A stretch of DNA of 36,337 nucleotides, taken from the NCBI GenBank assembly GCA_029263355.1, contig JAJCXQ010000217.1, positions 1 through 36,337 on the forward strand, read 5' to 3'. Under the pieces are notes generated by a model, which made no database searches, was not told the origin of the DNA, and was given only the letters and a program-made list of their open reading frames with translations. Source of the stretch: Acidobacteriota bacterium. GTDB lineage: Bacteria; Acidobacteriota; Thermoanaerobaculia; Multivoradales; J023. The position numbers were made by a program, and so were the translations under genes. Positions 17,372 through 25,544 of the stretch are shown here, one piece after another (position 1 is the first letter of the stretch; each line of letters opens with the position of its first letter).

Positions 17372-19213
17372 ATGTACTGTCAGGTTTGCAGTGCTCTGAA
17401 TGACGACCAGAGCGAGTATTGTCGCAGCTGTCACCAGAAACTGCTGGTGGTGTCGGGACCCTACACGCTCGAAGATCAGCAAGCCTTCGAGGCCAACCCG
17501 GAGGAACAGTACTCCTTCGACGAGCATCTTCTCGAGCGCATTTCGATTCTCGAGGAGGTCGTCCGGCGCACCGCAGGGACGGTGCGTCAAGCTCTTGGCA
17601 CGGTCTACAAGCTCGAGCAGAAGATCCTCGTCAACCAGACCGGTATCACCACGTTGCGCGATCTACTGGAATCCAAAAAGATTTTTCGGCGGGAAGAGTG
17701 GAGCGAATTGTGGGAATCTCGTTTGGATTACCAACTCTTGGCGCTCGAGAAGCGGGAGCGTTTCGCGGCAGTGAGAGATCGGATCGTGTCGCTTTACCGA
17801 GGGCAGGAGCGCCATGCCTTCGAGGAGTGCCTGAACGCGGCCGAGGAGTCCTTGCTCGCCTTCGATGTGCAGCAAGCGATTCGGTTGCTCGAAGAGGCGC
17901 ATCAGCTCGATCCCGACAACCACGAGCTCGCCTATTTCCTCGCCGAGACGTTCTTCAACGATGGCAGCAGCGATGTCGCATTGAAGTATTTTTCCCAGGT
18001 GTTGAAGGTCAAGAATGAGCACTTCGAAAGCCTGGTCTATAGCGGTGTGCTCTGCCACGAGTCGGGGCATGCCTCCCGGGCCGAGGAGTTACTGAATCGG
18101 GCGGTAGCGTTCTATCCCGACGCTTTCTTGCCGACCTTCAGTCTCGGGGCCGTCTACGCCGCCCAGGGACGACTGCCGCAAGCGGTGGTGTTTCTCGAGC
18201 GTGCGGTCAAGTCTGAGGCACTTCCCCAAGCCCACTATCTGCTCGGTGGCTGTTGTTACGAGATGGGGAACGTGACGGCGGCGATTCGCCATCTACGTCA
18301 AGCTGTGGACCGCAACCCCGGGTACCAGGAGGCCCATCATCTCCTAGGTTTGGCTTATCTCGGCCGCCGTTGGACTCGAAAAGCTCTCGCCGCGTTCCGT
18401 GAAGCACAGCGCCTGAATCCCAATAAGCTCGACTATCCGGAGCTGTTGCTGCTTCTCGTCGAGCGGGAAGGAGAGGCGCTTGCTGTCTCAGAAGCCGCCG
18501 CGAGTTGGATTCAGCAGGCGGAAGACGCGATGCGCCGGGGCGCGGCTCGTGATGCCTTGACTGCGTACCGTTGTGCGTTGGCGGAGGATTCCGACAATCC
18601 AGTCTTGATGGTGGCCTACGCAATGGCCTGTCTAGCGTTGGGTCGGGAGTCGGAGATCAGACCCCTGATCGATAAAGCTCTGGCCCTCGAACCTGGAGAG
18701 CGCGTCGAGGTGAGTGCGCACGCCACACTCATCGAGGCGCTGCGAGTCGAGGGCAAGTTCCGCGAGGGTAATCGTATCGGTCGCTCGATGCTGACCGACG
18801 AAAGCTCGGACTTCGTCAAGGCTGTGGCGACGTTCGAACTGGCCTTCAATCTTGCCGATATGGAGGAGGAGCTCGACGAAGCTTTGAGCTTCGCCCAACT
18901 CAGCTTGGAGTTGGCGCCTCGGGAGCTCGAGCGGTTCTCGCTTGCGGCCCTTGGCTGGGTGCACTACAAACGGCGCGAATTCTCGCAAAGCGTCGAATGT
19001 CTGAGTCGATCGAATGCCCTCGGGTCGTCAACTCGGACGTTGACCCACCTCGGGCTGGCGTTGTTGGCGGCGGGAGACCGAGACGAAGCACGCCGGATTC
19101 TGGAGCAAGCGCGCGCCGCCAGCGAAGACCGTCCGCTGCAACAGAAAGTCCGCGAGGCGTTACGCGTTGGTACTCGGCTGTTGCAAACGGCGTCGGCGTC
19201 GACGAAGAAATAG
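17372..19213 (+). CDS. Zinc-ribbon TPR-repeat protein
   Basis: The 613-residue protein has an N-terminal zinc ribbon of two CxxC knuckles (Cys3/Cys6 and Cys17/Cys20). A helical region (about 50-160) that may form a coiled coil follows. At least eight tetratricopeptide repeats fill about 165-600 (for example AIRLLEEAHQLDPDNHELAYFLAETFFNDG and AIRHLRQAVDRNPGYQEAHHLLGLAYLGR). There is no signal peptide, so it is a cytoplasmic scaffold of unknown partner. The start at 17372 coincides with the zinc ribbon and has an AGGCAGG-like ribosome site. Its 13-base distance from hbd implies co-transcription. CTCGAG hexamers are unusually frequent in this gene. Confidence 0.8.
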   Translation: MYCQVCSALNDDQSEYCRSCHQKLLVVSGPYTLEDQQAFEANPEEQYSFDEHLLERISILEEVVRRTAGTVRQALGTVYKLEQKILVNQTGITTLRDLLESKKIFRREEWSELWESRLDYQLLALEKRERFAAVRDRIVSLYRGQERHAFEECLNAAEESLLAFDVQQAIRLLEEAHQLDPDNHELAYFLAETFFNDGSSDVALKYFSQVLKVKNEHFESLVYSGVLCHESGHASRAEELLNRAVAFYPDAFLPTFSLGAVYAAQGRLPQAVVFLERAVKSEALPQAHYLLGGCCYEMGNVTAAIRHLRQAVDRNPGYQEAHHLLGLAYLGRRWTRKALAAFREAQRLNPNKLDYPELLLLLVEREGEALAVSEAAASWIQQAEDAMRRGAARDALTAYRCALAEDSDNPVLMVAYAMACLALGRESEIRPLIDKALALEPGERVEVSAHATLIEALRVEGKFREGNRIGRSMLTDESSDFVKAVATFELAFNLADMEEELDEALSFAQLSLELAPRELERFSLAALGWVHYKRREFSQSVECLSRSNALGSSTRTLTHLGLALLAAGDRDEARRILEQARAASEDRPLQQKVREALRVGTRLLQTASASTKK

Positions 19214-19247
19214 CTGGCAACTCGAGCGCCGCGGCTGGCAATTCGAG
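19213..19247 (+). repeat. Short direct repeat after the TPR gene
   Basis: GCTGGCAACTCGAG (19213-19226) and GCTGGCAATTCGAG (19234-19247) are near-identical 14-bp direct repeats with a 7-base spacer. The first overlaps the TPR gene's stop codon. They may be a local duplication. Confidence 0.4.
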
Positions 19248-19270
19248 TAGGCTAGCTGTCCCTCTGACCG

Positions 19271-19287
19271 GTGTCGACCGTCGACAC
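19271..19287. promoter_or_regulatory. Perfect palindrome upstream of proS
   Basis: GTGTCGACCGTCGACAC is a perfect inverted repeat (7-bp arms, 3-base centre) located 28 bases before the proS ATG and followed by GTTTTG. It may be an operator or a weak terminator for the TPR transcript. No T-box features were seen. Confidence 0.4.
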
Positions 19288-19315
19288 GTTTTGATCCCAT
19301 GACCGGAGAAAGTTG

Positions 19316-21034
19316 ATGCGCTGGACCGACTACTATCTTTATACCACCCGAGAAGTCCCCAAGGACGCGGAGGTTATCTCCCATCAGCTGATGATCCGTG
19401 CCGGCATGGTCAAGAAGCTAGCCGCGGGTATCTACACTTATACGCCGTTCGGCTGGCGCAGCCTTTCCAAGTTGTCCGCCATCGTTCGCCGCGAGCTCGA
19501 CAAGATCGGCGCCATGGAGCTGAACATGCCCGCGATCCAGCCGGCGGAGCTGTGGCAGGAGTCCGGGCGTTGGAAGAAGTACGGCAAGGAGCTGCTGCGG
19601 CTGCGCGATCGTCACGATCGGGAGTTCTGCTTTGGGCCGACCCACGAAGAGGTGATCACCGATATGGTGCGCCGCGACGTCCGCAGCTACAAGCAGCTGC
19701 CGATCAGCCTCTACCAGATCCAGGTCAAGTTCCGGGACGAAGTACGCCCGCGGTTTGGATTGATGCGCGGTCGTGAGTTCCTGATGAAGGACGCCTATTC
19801 GTTCCATGCCAGCGATGAGTCGTTGGACAATACCTACCGTCAGATGCACGACGCGTACTGCCGTATCTTCGAGGCCTGTCAACTCGACTATACGGTGGTC
19901 GAGGCTGACTCCGGCACTATCGGTGGCGCTTCCTCGAATGAGTTCATGGTGTTGGCGCAGACCGGTGAGGATACGCTGGTGCGATGTGCCGACAGTGGTT
20001 ATGCAGCGAATGTCGAAAAAGCTGAAGCCGGTGAGCTGCCGAAGCCGGAATCGGGTCCCCAGGGTGAAACCGACGCCCCAAAAGAGGTGCCAACGCCGGG
20101 AGTCACTTCGGTTGACGAGGTTGCAACCTTTCTCGGTGTCGAGTCACGGCAGGTGGTCAAGACGTTGATCTATACCAGCGAGAACGACGAGCTGGTGGCG
20201 GTGGCGATCCGTGGCGATCGTGAGATCAACGAGGTCAAGCTCGCCAACCACCTCGACGTCCTGCATCTGACCTTGGCCAACGAAGAGCAGGTTCAGCAGG
20301 CGACCGGGGCGCCCGTCGGCTTCGCTGGTCCGGTGGGACTGTCCGCGGATCTGCGGTTGATCGCAGACCACTCAGTTCGTGACCTCAGCCGTTTCGTATG
20401 TGGGGCCAACCAAGCTGATGCCCACTTGATCGGTGTCGAGTGGGGGCGTGATGCTGAGCCCGCAGAGTGGGTTGACTTGCTGTTGGTCGGCGCTGGGGAT
20501 CCTTGCCCGCTTTCAGGCGCCCCACTCGAAGAGTCGCGCGGGATCGAAGTTGGGCACATCTTCAAGCTCGGCGACAAGTACTCCAAGGCGATGGGATGCC
20601 AGTTCCTCGACGAGAAAGGCCGCGGTAACCCGATGATCATGGGGTGTTACGGGCTCGGCGTCGGTCGCACCGTCGCCGCGGCAATCGAACAAGGCCACGA
20701 TAGTGATGGCATTATCTGGCCGCGCCCCCTGGCGCCCTTCGAAGTGCTGTTGATGTCTTTGAATCCGGCCAACGAGGACGTCAAGCAGATGGCTGACCGA
20801 ATTTACGGTGAGCTCCAAGAGCGTGATATTGAAGTGCTCTACGATGATCGCAAGGAGCGTCCCGGCGTCAAGTTCAAGGACGCTGACCTGATCGGCATAC
20901 CGGTGCGGGTTGTGATCGGGCAGAAGGGGCTGGCCGAAGGTAATGTTGAAATATCCCTGCGCCGTGACCGCGAGAAACTCAATGTTGCCACCGGCGATGC
21001 AATGGCCAAGGTCATGGAGTTGCTCGCGGAATAG
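19316..21034 (+). CDS. proS: Prolyl-tRNA synthetase, bacterial type with INS editing domain
   Basis: The 572-residue class II synthetase charges tRNA-Pro with proline. The N-terminal catalytic part shows the LMIRAGMVKKLAAGIYTYTPFG opening typical of bacterial ProS and motif 2 FRDEVRPRFGLMRGREFLMKD (about 139-159). The YbaK-like editing domain that clears mischarged Ala-tRNA-Pro lies at about 258-383. Motif 3 GCYGLGVGRT (about 443-452) and the C-terminal anticodon-binding domain (about 472-572, VRVVIGQKG) complete it. The length is typical of this class. The ATG at 19316 follows GGAG; an in-frame TTG lies one codon upstream. The stop codon lies within an intrinsic terminator stem. Confidence 0.96.
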   Translation: MRWTDYYLYTTREVPKDAEVISHQLMIRAGMVKKLAAGIYTYTPFGWRSLSKLSAIVRRELDKIGAMELNMPAIQPAELWQESGRWKKYGKELLRLRDRHDREFCFGPTHEEVITDMVRRDVRSYKQLPISLYQIQVKFRDEVRPRFGLMRGREFLMKDAYSFHASDESLDNTYRQMHDAYCRIFEACQLDYTVVEADSGTIGGASSNEFMVLAQTGEDTLVRCADSGYAANVEKAEAGELPKPESGPQGETDAPKEVPTPGVTSVDEVATFLGVESRQVVKTLIYTSENDELVAVAIRGDREINEVKLANHLDVLHLTLANEEQVQQATGAPVGFAGPVGLSADLRLIADHSVRDLSRFVCGANQADAHLIGVEWGRDAEPAEWVDLLLVGAGDPCPLSGAPLEESRGIEVGHIFKLGDKYSKAMGCQFLDEKGRGNPMIMGCYGLGVGRTVAAAIEQGHDSDGIIWPRPLAPFEVLLMSLNPANEDVKQMADRIYGELQERDIEVLYDDRKERPGVKFKDADLIGIPVRVVIGQKGLAEGNVEISLRRDREKLNVATGDAMAKVMELLAE

Positions 21035-21061
21035 GTGATCGTTCCCGCTCGCCTATTTTTT
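21030..21061 (+). terminator. Intrinsic terminator of proS overlapping the convergent gene
   Basis: AATAGGTGA (21030-21038) and TCGCCTATT (21049-21057) form a 9-bp stem with one G-T wobble. Six Ts follow (21056-21061). The stem contains the proS stop codon, and the T-run encodes the last two lysines of the convergent enoyl-CoA hydratase gene. Confidence 0.7.
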
Positions 21062-21808
21062 GCCGATGGTCCGGGCCAGAAAGTCCCGGATCGAGGCTAG
21101 GGTTTCGGGCCGCGACCAGATTTCGAGAACTTTGGGGTCGACTTCGGGGGAAGTGCGTTCCATCAGCTCAATTGTCGGCTGTCGGATTTGGCGTTTGGTC
21201 GTCGCGAAGGCGTCGCCAGGAATCGAGCTGAGTTTGCGAGCTAGCTTACAAGCCTGTTCGACAACCTCATCCCCAGGAGCGACCTCTTCGACCAAGCCGA
21301 TCTCGAGAGCCGTCGCGGCGTCGAGAGTCCGTCCTGAATAGACTAGATCTTGAACCGTCCGATCGGGCAGCTGAAAGCGTAATATTTCAAGCGCATCAAC
21401 CGGGAATGGAACTCCCACCATGAGCTCGGTCACGCCGATCTTCCCCTTGTCCTGGTTCATCACTCGCCGATCACAGGCCGCCGCTAGGATACAACCGCCA
21501 GCGATTGCGTGACCGTTGACCGCCGCGATCACCGGTCGGTGAAACCGGAAGAGCCGTCGGACACTCGACGACAACAACGGCAGGAATGTTTCCAGGTACT
21601 CAGCGCCGCCGTCCGCGACCTTGAAGAGGTTGACTCCAGCCGAGAACATCGAGCCCGTGCCAGTCAGAACCAGAGCTCCGCTCGAGGAAGCCTCGGCCTC
21701 GTCGAGGGCCCGGTTCAGGTCTTCGAATAGATCGGTGTCGACGGCGTTGGCTTTGCCGTGTTCGATCCGCAGAACGGTCACAGAGTCGCGATGGTCAAGG
21801 TGGATCAA
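21053..21808 (-). CDS. Enoyl-CoA hydratase/isomerase family protein
   Basis: The 251-residue crotonase-fold protein has the two oxyanion-hole segments: GTGSMFSAGVNL (about 50-61) and NGHAIAGGCILAAACDRRV (about 98-116). KGKIGVTELMVGVPFP (about 121-136) occupies the usual acid/base position, where Glu128 is a candidate. The substrate cannot be fixed; hydratase or isomerase activity on acyl-CoA esters is expected, consistent with hbd nearby. The start is TTG, supported by an AGGAG eight bases upstream; no in-frame ATG is close. It is convergent with proS, and the coding ends overlap the proS terminator. Confidence 0.85.
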   Translation of the reverse strand: MIHLDHRDSVTVLRIEHGKANAVDTDLFEDLNRALDEAEASSSGALVLTGTGSMFSAGVNLFKVADGGAEYLETFLPLLSSSVRRLFRFHRPVIAAVNGHAIAGGCILAAACDRRVMNQDKGKIGVTELMVGVPFPVDALEILRFQLPDRTVQDLVYSGRTLDAATALEIGLVEEVAPGDEVVEQACKLARKLSSIPGDAFATTKRQIRQPTIELMERTSPEVDPKVLEIWSRPETLASIRDFLARTIGKK

Positions 21809-22052
21809 TGGGGCATCTCCTCGGTCGTTTGGGTTGAACGGGGCAGTGCCCGATTACCTTGGGTCGGTTCTCTGACGACAGCGCAATTTTGAGAGGTTTT
21901 CTGGCCACGATTGTCGGGCTAAGGTACAGTCGACTTGGCAGGACTGTCGCCGCCGTGAGCCAGTTTCTCACGGCGCTGTCCGAGGCGCTACCGAAACCGT
22001 CTCGGGACCACCTGGATGCCAGCCGGGTCGGCATCGAAAGAGGAGTATTGGG

Positions 22053-22082
22053 TTGCAGCAACAGGTAGCGCGCTGTTATAAG
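22053..22082 (+). promoter_or_regulatory. Promoter of the XRE-like gene
   Basis: TTGCAG (22053-22058), an 18-base spacer and TATAAG (22077-22082) form a plausible sigma-70-like promoter. Transcription would begin near 22089, giving a leader of about 120 bases before the ATG at 22208. Confidence 0.45.
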
Positions 22083-22145
22083 ATGCAAAGAAAGTTTACG
22101 CTTCAAGTCTGTCCTCTCTGTTTGTGAAGACACTTCTTGAAAACG

Positions 22146-22174
22146 GGTTTAATCTCTGCTTTGTAAACCTTTTT
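22146..22174 (+). terminator. Terminator-like hairpin in the leader of the XRE-like gene
   Basis: GGTTTA (22146-22151) and TAAACC (22164-22169) form a 6-bp stem with a 12-base loop, followed by five Ts (22170-22174). It lies between the promoter and the ribosome site, so it could attenuate transcription. The stem is short and AT-rich, so it may be weak. Confidence 0.3.
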
Positions 22175-22207
22175 GGCCTTTGGCCAGCACCCCTAGGAGG
22201 AGCTTGC

Positions 22208-22669
22208 ATGAAGCTCGGAGACGTACTCAAGAAAGAACGTGAGAAGAAGGGACTATCGACCGACGAGGTTGCCGAGAAGTTGGCGATTTCTGCGACCGAA
22301 TACGCTGAGATCGAGGCGGGCGAAACCCCGGCCGAGTCTTGGGGCCCGAATTTGGCGCAGATGGCCATCGAGCTCGAGACCCCGACCTCTCGGTTGCTCG
22401 CTGAGAGCGGGCGGTTCGCGGATACCAAACATGGTCAAGCAGGAGCATTGATCAAGGGACACCGGGAGCGGCGCGAGAAGTCAGTCGGCGAGATGGCCGA
22501 GGCGCTGAAAGTATCTGACGACGAATACGCTGAGATCGAAGCCGGAAACTCACCCGTAGAGAAGTACGGCCCGTTGTTCCTGGGCTTTGCTGAGGTGATC
22601 GAGCAGCCGGTCTTCAATCTCTTCTATCCTTGCGGTTTGCCGTTCCAGGAGCTCGACGACTATCCATAG
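22208..22669 (+). CDS. Duplicated XRE/HTH_3-like domain protein
   Basis: The 153-residue protein is made of two tandem copies of an XRE-type helix-turn-helix. Copy 1 covers about 1-65 (LGDVLKKEREKKGLSTDEVAEKLAISATEYAEIEAG) and copy 2 about 78-145 (LIKGHRERREKSVGEMAEALKVSDDEYAEIEAG). Both contain the identical block EYAEIEAG, and each is followed by a similar helical tail (SWGPNLAQMA, KYGPLFLGFA). The acidic recognition helices are unusual for DNA binding, so a protein-binding role is possible. The start is set by a perfect AGGAGG site eight bases upstream. The next gene begins five bases after its stop. Confidence 0.7.
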   Translation: MKLGDVLKKEREKKGLSTDEVAEKLAISATEYAEIEAGETPAESWGPNLAQMAIELETPTSRLLAESGRFADTKHGQAGALIKGHRERREKSVGEMAEALKVSDDEYAEIEAGNSPVEKYGPLFLGFAEVIEQPVFNLFYPCGLPFQELDDYP

Positions 22670-22674
22670 GCTAA

Positions 22675-22956
22675 ATGAGCGACGATAGCGAGAAGCTCGA
22701 CGATGCAGCGGGCATGATCAATATTCGCAACCTCTCGATCCGCTGCGGGGGTTGCGATACCTACCAGACGTTGAGTCACTTTCAGCGTCGGGACGACTGG
22801 AACGTTTACACTTACGAGTGTGAAAACGATGTGTGCGATCCGGCCGGCACTCGTACTTTTCTCGAGGTGCCTGTTGTCTTGGACGAGTTCGCCCATCGTG
22901 ATCCGACTTGGCGTGGCGGCAAGATCCATGCTGGGGCGGAGCAGGGTGACGACTAG
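22675..22956 (+). CDS. Small cysteine-rich (zinc-ribbon-like) hypothetical protein
   Basis: The 93-residue acidic protein has a CxxC pair (RCGGCDTYQ, about residues 24-27). A second cysteine pair, YECENDVC, lies about 23 residues later. Four cysteines in two knuckles around beta-strand-like sequence suggest a zinc ribbon. I do not recognise a named family. It begins five bases after the duplicated XRE-like gene and is probably translated from the same mRNA, so the two proteins may act together. It is not followed closely by another gene. Confidence 0.6.
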   Translation: MSDDSEKLDDAAGMINIRNLSIRCGGCDTYQTLSHFQRRDDWNVYTYECENDVCDPAGTRTFLEVPVVLDEFAHRDPTWRGGKIHAGAEQGDD

Positions 22957-23090
22957 ATCTGTTGGCGCCGAGTTGCCCGTCAGGTAACAAAGACGTCTGG
23001 GAGACTGGCGTTGCTCCGTCTGGCGTCGCTCTGTGGAGTTGTGCTAGCCTGCCAGCGTTCCGATACGCGAGGCTATCGAGCACGAAATAC

Positions 23091-23115
23091 CTTCGCGAGA
23101 GCCTTTCTTGCGAAG
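23091..23115 (+). repeat. Strong hairpin in the leader of the GAPDH-like gene
   Basis: CTTCGCGAGA and TCTTGCGAAG form a 10-bp stem (one G-U pair) around the loop GCCTT. A second small hairpin, GCGGC-CTCCAA-GCCGC, follows within ten bases. Together they occupy the 279-bp gap before the gene at 23236. They could terminate the upstream transcript or structure the leader; no known riboswitch was recognised. Confidence 0.45.
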
Positions 23116-23235
23116 CTCCGCGCGGCCTCCAAGCCGCCTTTGCCAGTGAGCTGATCCCTTACCGATCGACGGTCCGATTGGCGATCTGGTACGGCGGAGA
23201 TTCACCTTCGCTTTCCATTCCATGAGAGGTTCGAG

Positions 23236-24300
23236 ATGACGAACATTATTCATGTCGTGGGCACCGGTACGATCGGTGAGCCCCTGATTGGCCTGTTCAC
23301 AGATTTTCGAGACAAGCTCGGGATCGACGAGGTCACGTTCCACAAGCGGACACCTCTGGTTAGTGATCGAGCTCGGATCAACCACATGGTCGCCCGCGGC
23401 GCCAAACTGGCGACCGATGTCGATCGCAAGGCCGATTTCGAGGATCTCGGACACACAGTTTCCTACACCGCCGAGCAAGCGCTCGAGCGCGCCACCGTCG
23501 TCATCGACTGCACGCCGGTTGGCAACAAGATGAAGGATCAGTTCTACTCACAGCTTCAGGGCCCCAAAGGCTTCTTGGCCCAAGGCAGCGAGGAGGGCTT
23601 CGGCAAACCCTACGCCCGCGGTGTCAATGACGAGGCGCTGATTCCGGGTGAGGACCGATTCATCCAGATCGTGTCGTGCAACACTCACAACATTACGACC
23701 CTAGTGCGTACCCTCACCGAGCAGCAGGGCGGCGGCTACAGCCTCGATCGCGGCACTTTTGTCTGCATGCGGCGAGCCAACGACATCACCCAGACCGCTT
23801 CGTTCCTGCCGGCGCCTCAGGTGGGTAAACATGGCGACGCCGAGTTCGGTACCCACCATGCCAAAGATGCCAACCGGGTCTTCCAAACGCTTGGCGAGGA
23901 TCTTGATCTGTTCTCGAGTGCGGTCAAGCTCAATACTCAGTATATGCACTCAATCTGGTTCAACTTGATGTTGAAGCAGGATACAACGGTCGATGAGATT
24001 ATCCAGAAGCTGCAAGCGAATCCGCGGGTTGCGACGACCGATAAGCAGGACGCCAATCTGATCTTCAGCTTCGGACGAGATCATGGCTACTGTGGCCGGA
24101 TCCTGTCTCAGACCGTTGTCGTTGTGCCAACACTGACGGTCCGTCACGGCCGGGAGGTTTACGGATTCTGTTTCACGCCTCAAGATGGCAACTCGTTGCT
24201 GTCTTCCGTGGCGGCGGCGCTGTGGCATATCGACTCGGACGCCGAGAGCGTGCGCCGTCGACTCAATCCGCTTCGACGTTGGCTCTACACTGAAATCTAG
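23236..24300 (+). CDS. Archaeal type II GAPDH-like oxidoreductase
   Basis: The 354-residue protein has an N-terminal Rossmann motif (VVGTGTIGEPLI). A catalytic-cysteine segment IVSCNTHN (Cys148) lies at the place of VSCNTTG in archaeal type II glyceraldehyde-3-phosphate dehydrogenase. FVCMRRANDI corresponds to the archaeal VLVRRAADP stretch. SSAVKLNTQYMHSIWFNLML (His238) matches the catalytic histidine strand, and the helix-strand run DEIIQKLQANPRVA also aligns. The family oxidises an aldehyde to an acyl phosphate through a thioester on Cys. The THN after the cysteine and the altered phosphate-site surroundings suggest a different substrate from glyceraldehyde 3-phosphate. It is the first gene of a tight operon. 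A GAGAGG ribosome site supports the start. The substrate is unknown. Confidence 0.65.
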   Translation: MTNIIHVVGTGTIGEPLIGLFTDFRDKLGIDEVTFHKRTPLVSDRARINHMVARGAKLATDVDRKADFEDLGHTVSYTAEQALERATVVIDCTPVGNKMKDQFYSQLQGPKGFLAQGSEEGFGKPYARGVNDEALIPGEDRFIQIVSCNTHNITTLVRTLTEQQGGGYSLDRGTFVCMRRANDITQTASFLPAPQVGKHGDAEFGTHHAKDANRVFQTLGEDLDLFSSAVKLNTQYMHSIWFNLMLKQDTTVDEIIQKLQANPRVATTDKQDANLIFSFGRDHGYCGRILSQTVVVVPTLTVRHGREVYGFCFTPQDGNSLLSSVAAALWHIDSDAESVRRRLNPLRRWLYTEI

Positions 24301-24305
24301 CCATC

Positions 24306-25544
24306 TTGACTGAAGAGCTGCATCCGAAACAGCGTGCCGGAGAGCGGCTCGCGGAGCTCGACGAGCTCGAAGTGCATATCGAGAAGCTGGTCGAAGGCGG
24401 CGAGGGACTGGCGCGGTTCGAGGGCATTCCGATCTTCGTACCACGCTCGGCGCCGGGCGATCGTCTGCGGGTTCGGCTGTCTGAACGGCGGCCGGGTTAC
24501 GGGCGGGCAGAGATCATTGAGATTCTGACGCCGGGAGCCGGACGGCGCGAGGCGCCGTGCCCGCATTACGACCGCTGTGGCGGCTGCGACCTGCAGCACC
24601 TCGAAGAGTCAGCCCAGCTGCGCTACAAAGCCGAGGCGGTGCGCGAAACGCTGCTGCGGCTTGGCGGTATCGAGACGCCGTCGAAAGTTACCGTGGTGCC
24701 GGGCCAACCGTGGGGCTACCGATTACGGGCTCAACTTCATGTGGGTGAAGGTATCCGAGGAGTCGAAGTGGGCTACTTCGCCCGCGGCAGTCACGATTTG
24801 GTGTCGGTGAAGCGGTGTCCGGTGCTGGTGCCGGAGCTCGAAGCGGTGCTCGAAGACTTGCCGCAGCAGCTTGGTGATACACCCCATCGGCGAATCGACG
24901 TCACCGCTGGCGATCAAGGCCAATGGACACACTCACCGCCGGTCGACAGCTTGCCGCGAGGCGAGGTCGAGAGTCGCGTCGGTGATCTGGTTTACGCTTA
25001 CGATGCGCGGTGCTTCTTTCAAGGCCACCGGCAGTTGGCCCCGGCACTCGTCGAGCATGCTCTCGACGCGTCGAGGATCGGCGCCGAGGAAGGCGACGGT
25101 ACGGCTTTTGATCTCTTTGCCGGAGTTGGGCTGTTCAGCCTGCCGCTGGCAGGGCGATATCGGCAAGTCGTCGCCGTCGAATCGGATCGGGTTGCGTGTC
25201 GTTTCAATCGCAAGAATGCGAAGCGGAACCAGATAGCCAATCTCGACGTCAAGCTGCAATCGGTCGAGTCTTGGATTCCCCGGTTGCCACGCAGGCCGAC
25301 GCGGGTGATCGTCGATCCGCCACGGCTCGGTTTGTCGCACAAGATCCGCCGAGCACTGGTCGAAAAAAGGCCTCAGCACCTGACCTACGTGTCCTGCAAC
25401 GCCGCCACCTTGGCGCGCGATCTCAAGCAACTTGGCCCAGGCTTTCGGATCGACAGCTTGGCGCTGTTGGATATGTTTCCCCAAACAGGCCACATGGAGA
25501 TCGTCGTCCAACTGTTGGATCGTGAGGCCTATCCCGAGGCATGA
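24306..25544 (+). CDS. 23S rRNA/tRNA (uracil-5-)-methyltransferase of the TrmA/RlmD family
   Basis: The 412-residue protein has a TRAM RNA-binding domain (about 20-75). The four 4Fe-4S cysteines of RlmD/RumA enzymes follow (CPHYDRCGGC at 85-94 plus Cys171). A central domain carries the RCFFQGH motif (about 235-241). The SAM-binding Rossmann fold (DLFAGVGLFSLPLA, about 269-282; VESD; VDPPR, 336-340) ends with the catalytic VSCNAATLARDL (Cys364) and QTGHMEIV. It methylates C5 of a uridine, most likely in 23S rRNA; the exact site is not predictable. The start is TTG five bases after the upstream stop; no nearby ATG exists. Confidence 0.9.
   Translation: MTEELHPKQRAGERLAELDELEVHIEKLVEGGEGLARFEGIPIFVPRSAPGDRLRVRLSERRPGYGRAEIIEILTPGAGRREAPCPHYDRCGGCDLQHLEESAQLRYKAEAVRETLLRLGGIETPSKVTVVPGQPWGYRLRAQLHVGEGIRGVEVGYFARGSHDLVSVKRCPVLVPELEAVLEDLPQQLGDTPHRRIDVTAGDQGQWTHSPPVDSLPRGEVESRVGDLVYAYDARCFFQGHRQLAPALVEHALDASRIGAEEGDGTAFDLFAGVGLFSLPLAGRYRQVVAVESDRVACRFNRKNAKRNQIANLDVKLQSVESWIPRLPRRPTRVIVDPPRLGLSHKIRRALVEKRPQHLTYVSCNAATLARDLKQLGPGFRIDSLALLDMFPQTGHMEIVVQLLDREAYPEA

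Larger units (their letters stand above)
21809..22207. other. Intergenic region of about 400 bp with promoter and leader
   Basis: This spacer lies between the enoyl-CoA hydratase (-) and the XRE-like gene (+). No convincing gene is present. The right third is AT-rich and contains a promoter and a terminator-like leader hairpin, listed separately. The left part shows nothing recognisable. Confidence 0.5.

Noticed and set aside
22146..22174. Known riboswitch in the XRE leader
   Set aside because: Only a short AT-rich hairpin with a T-run is present; no conserved riboswitch core was recognised.
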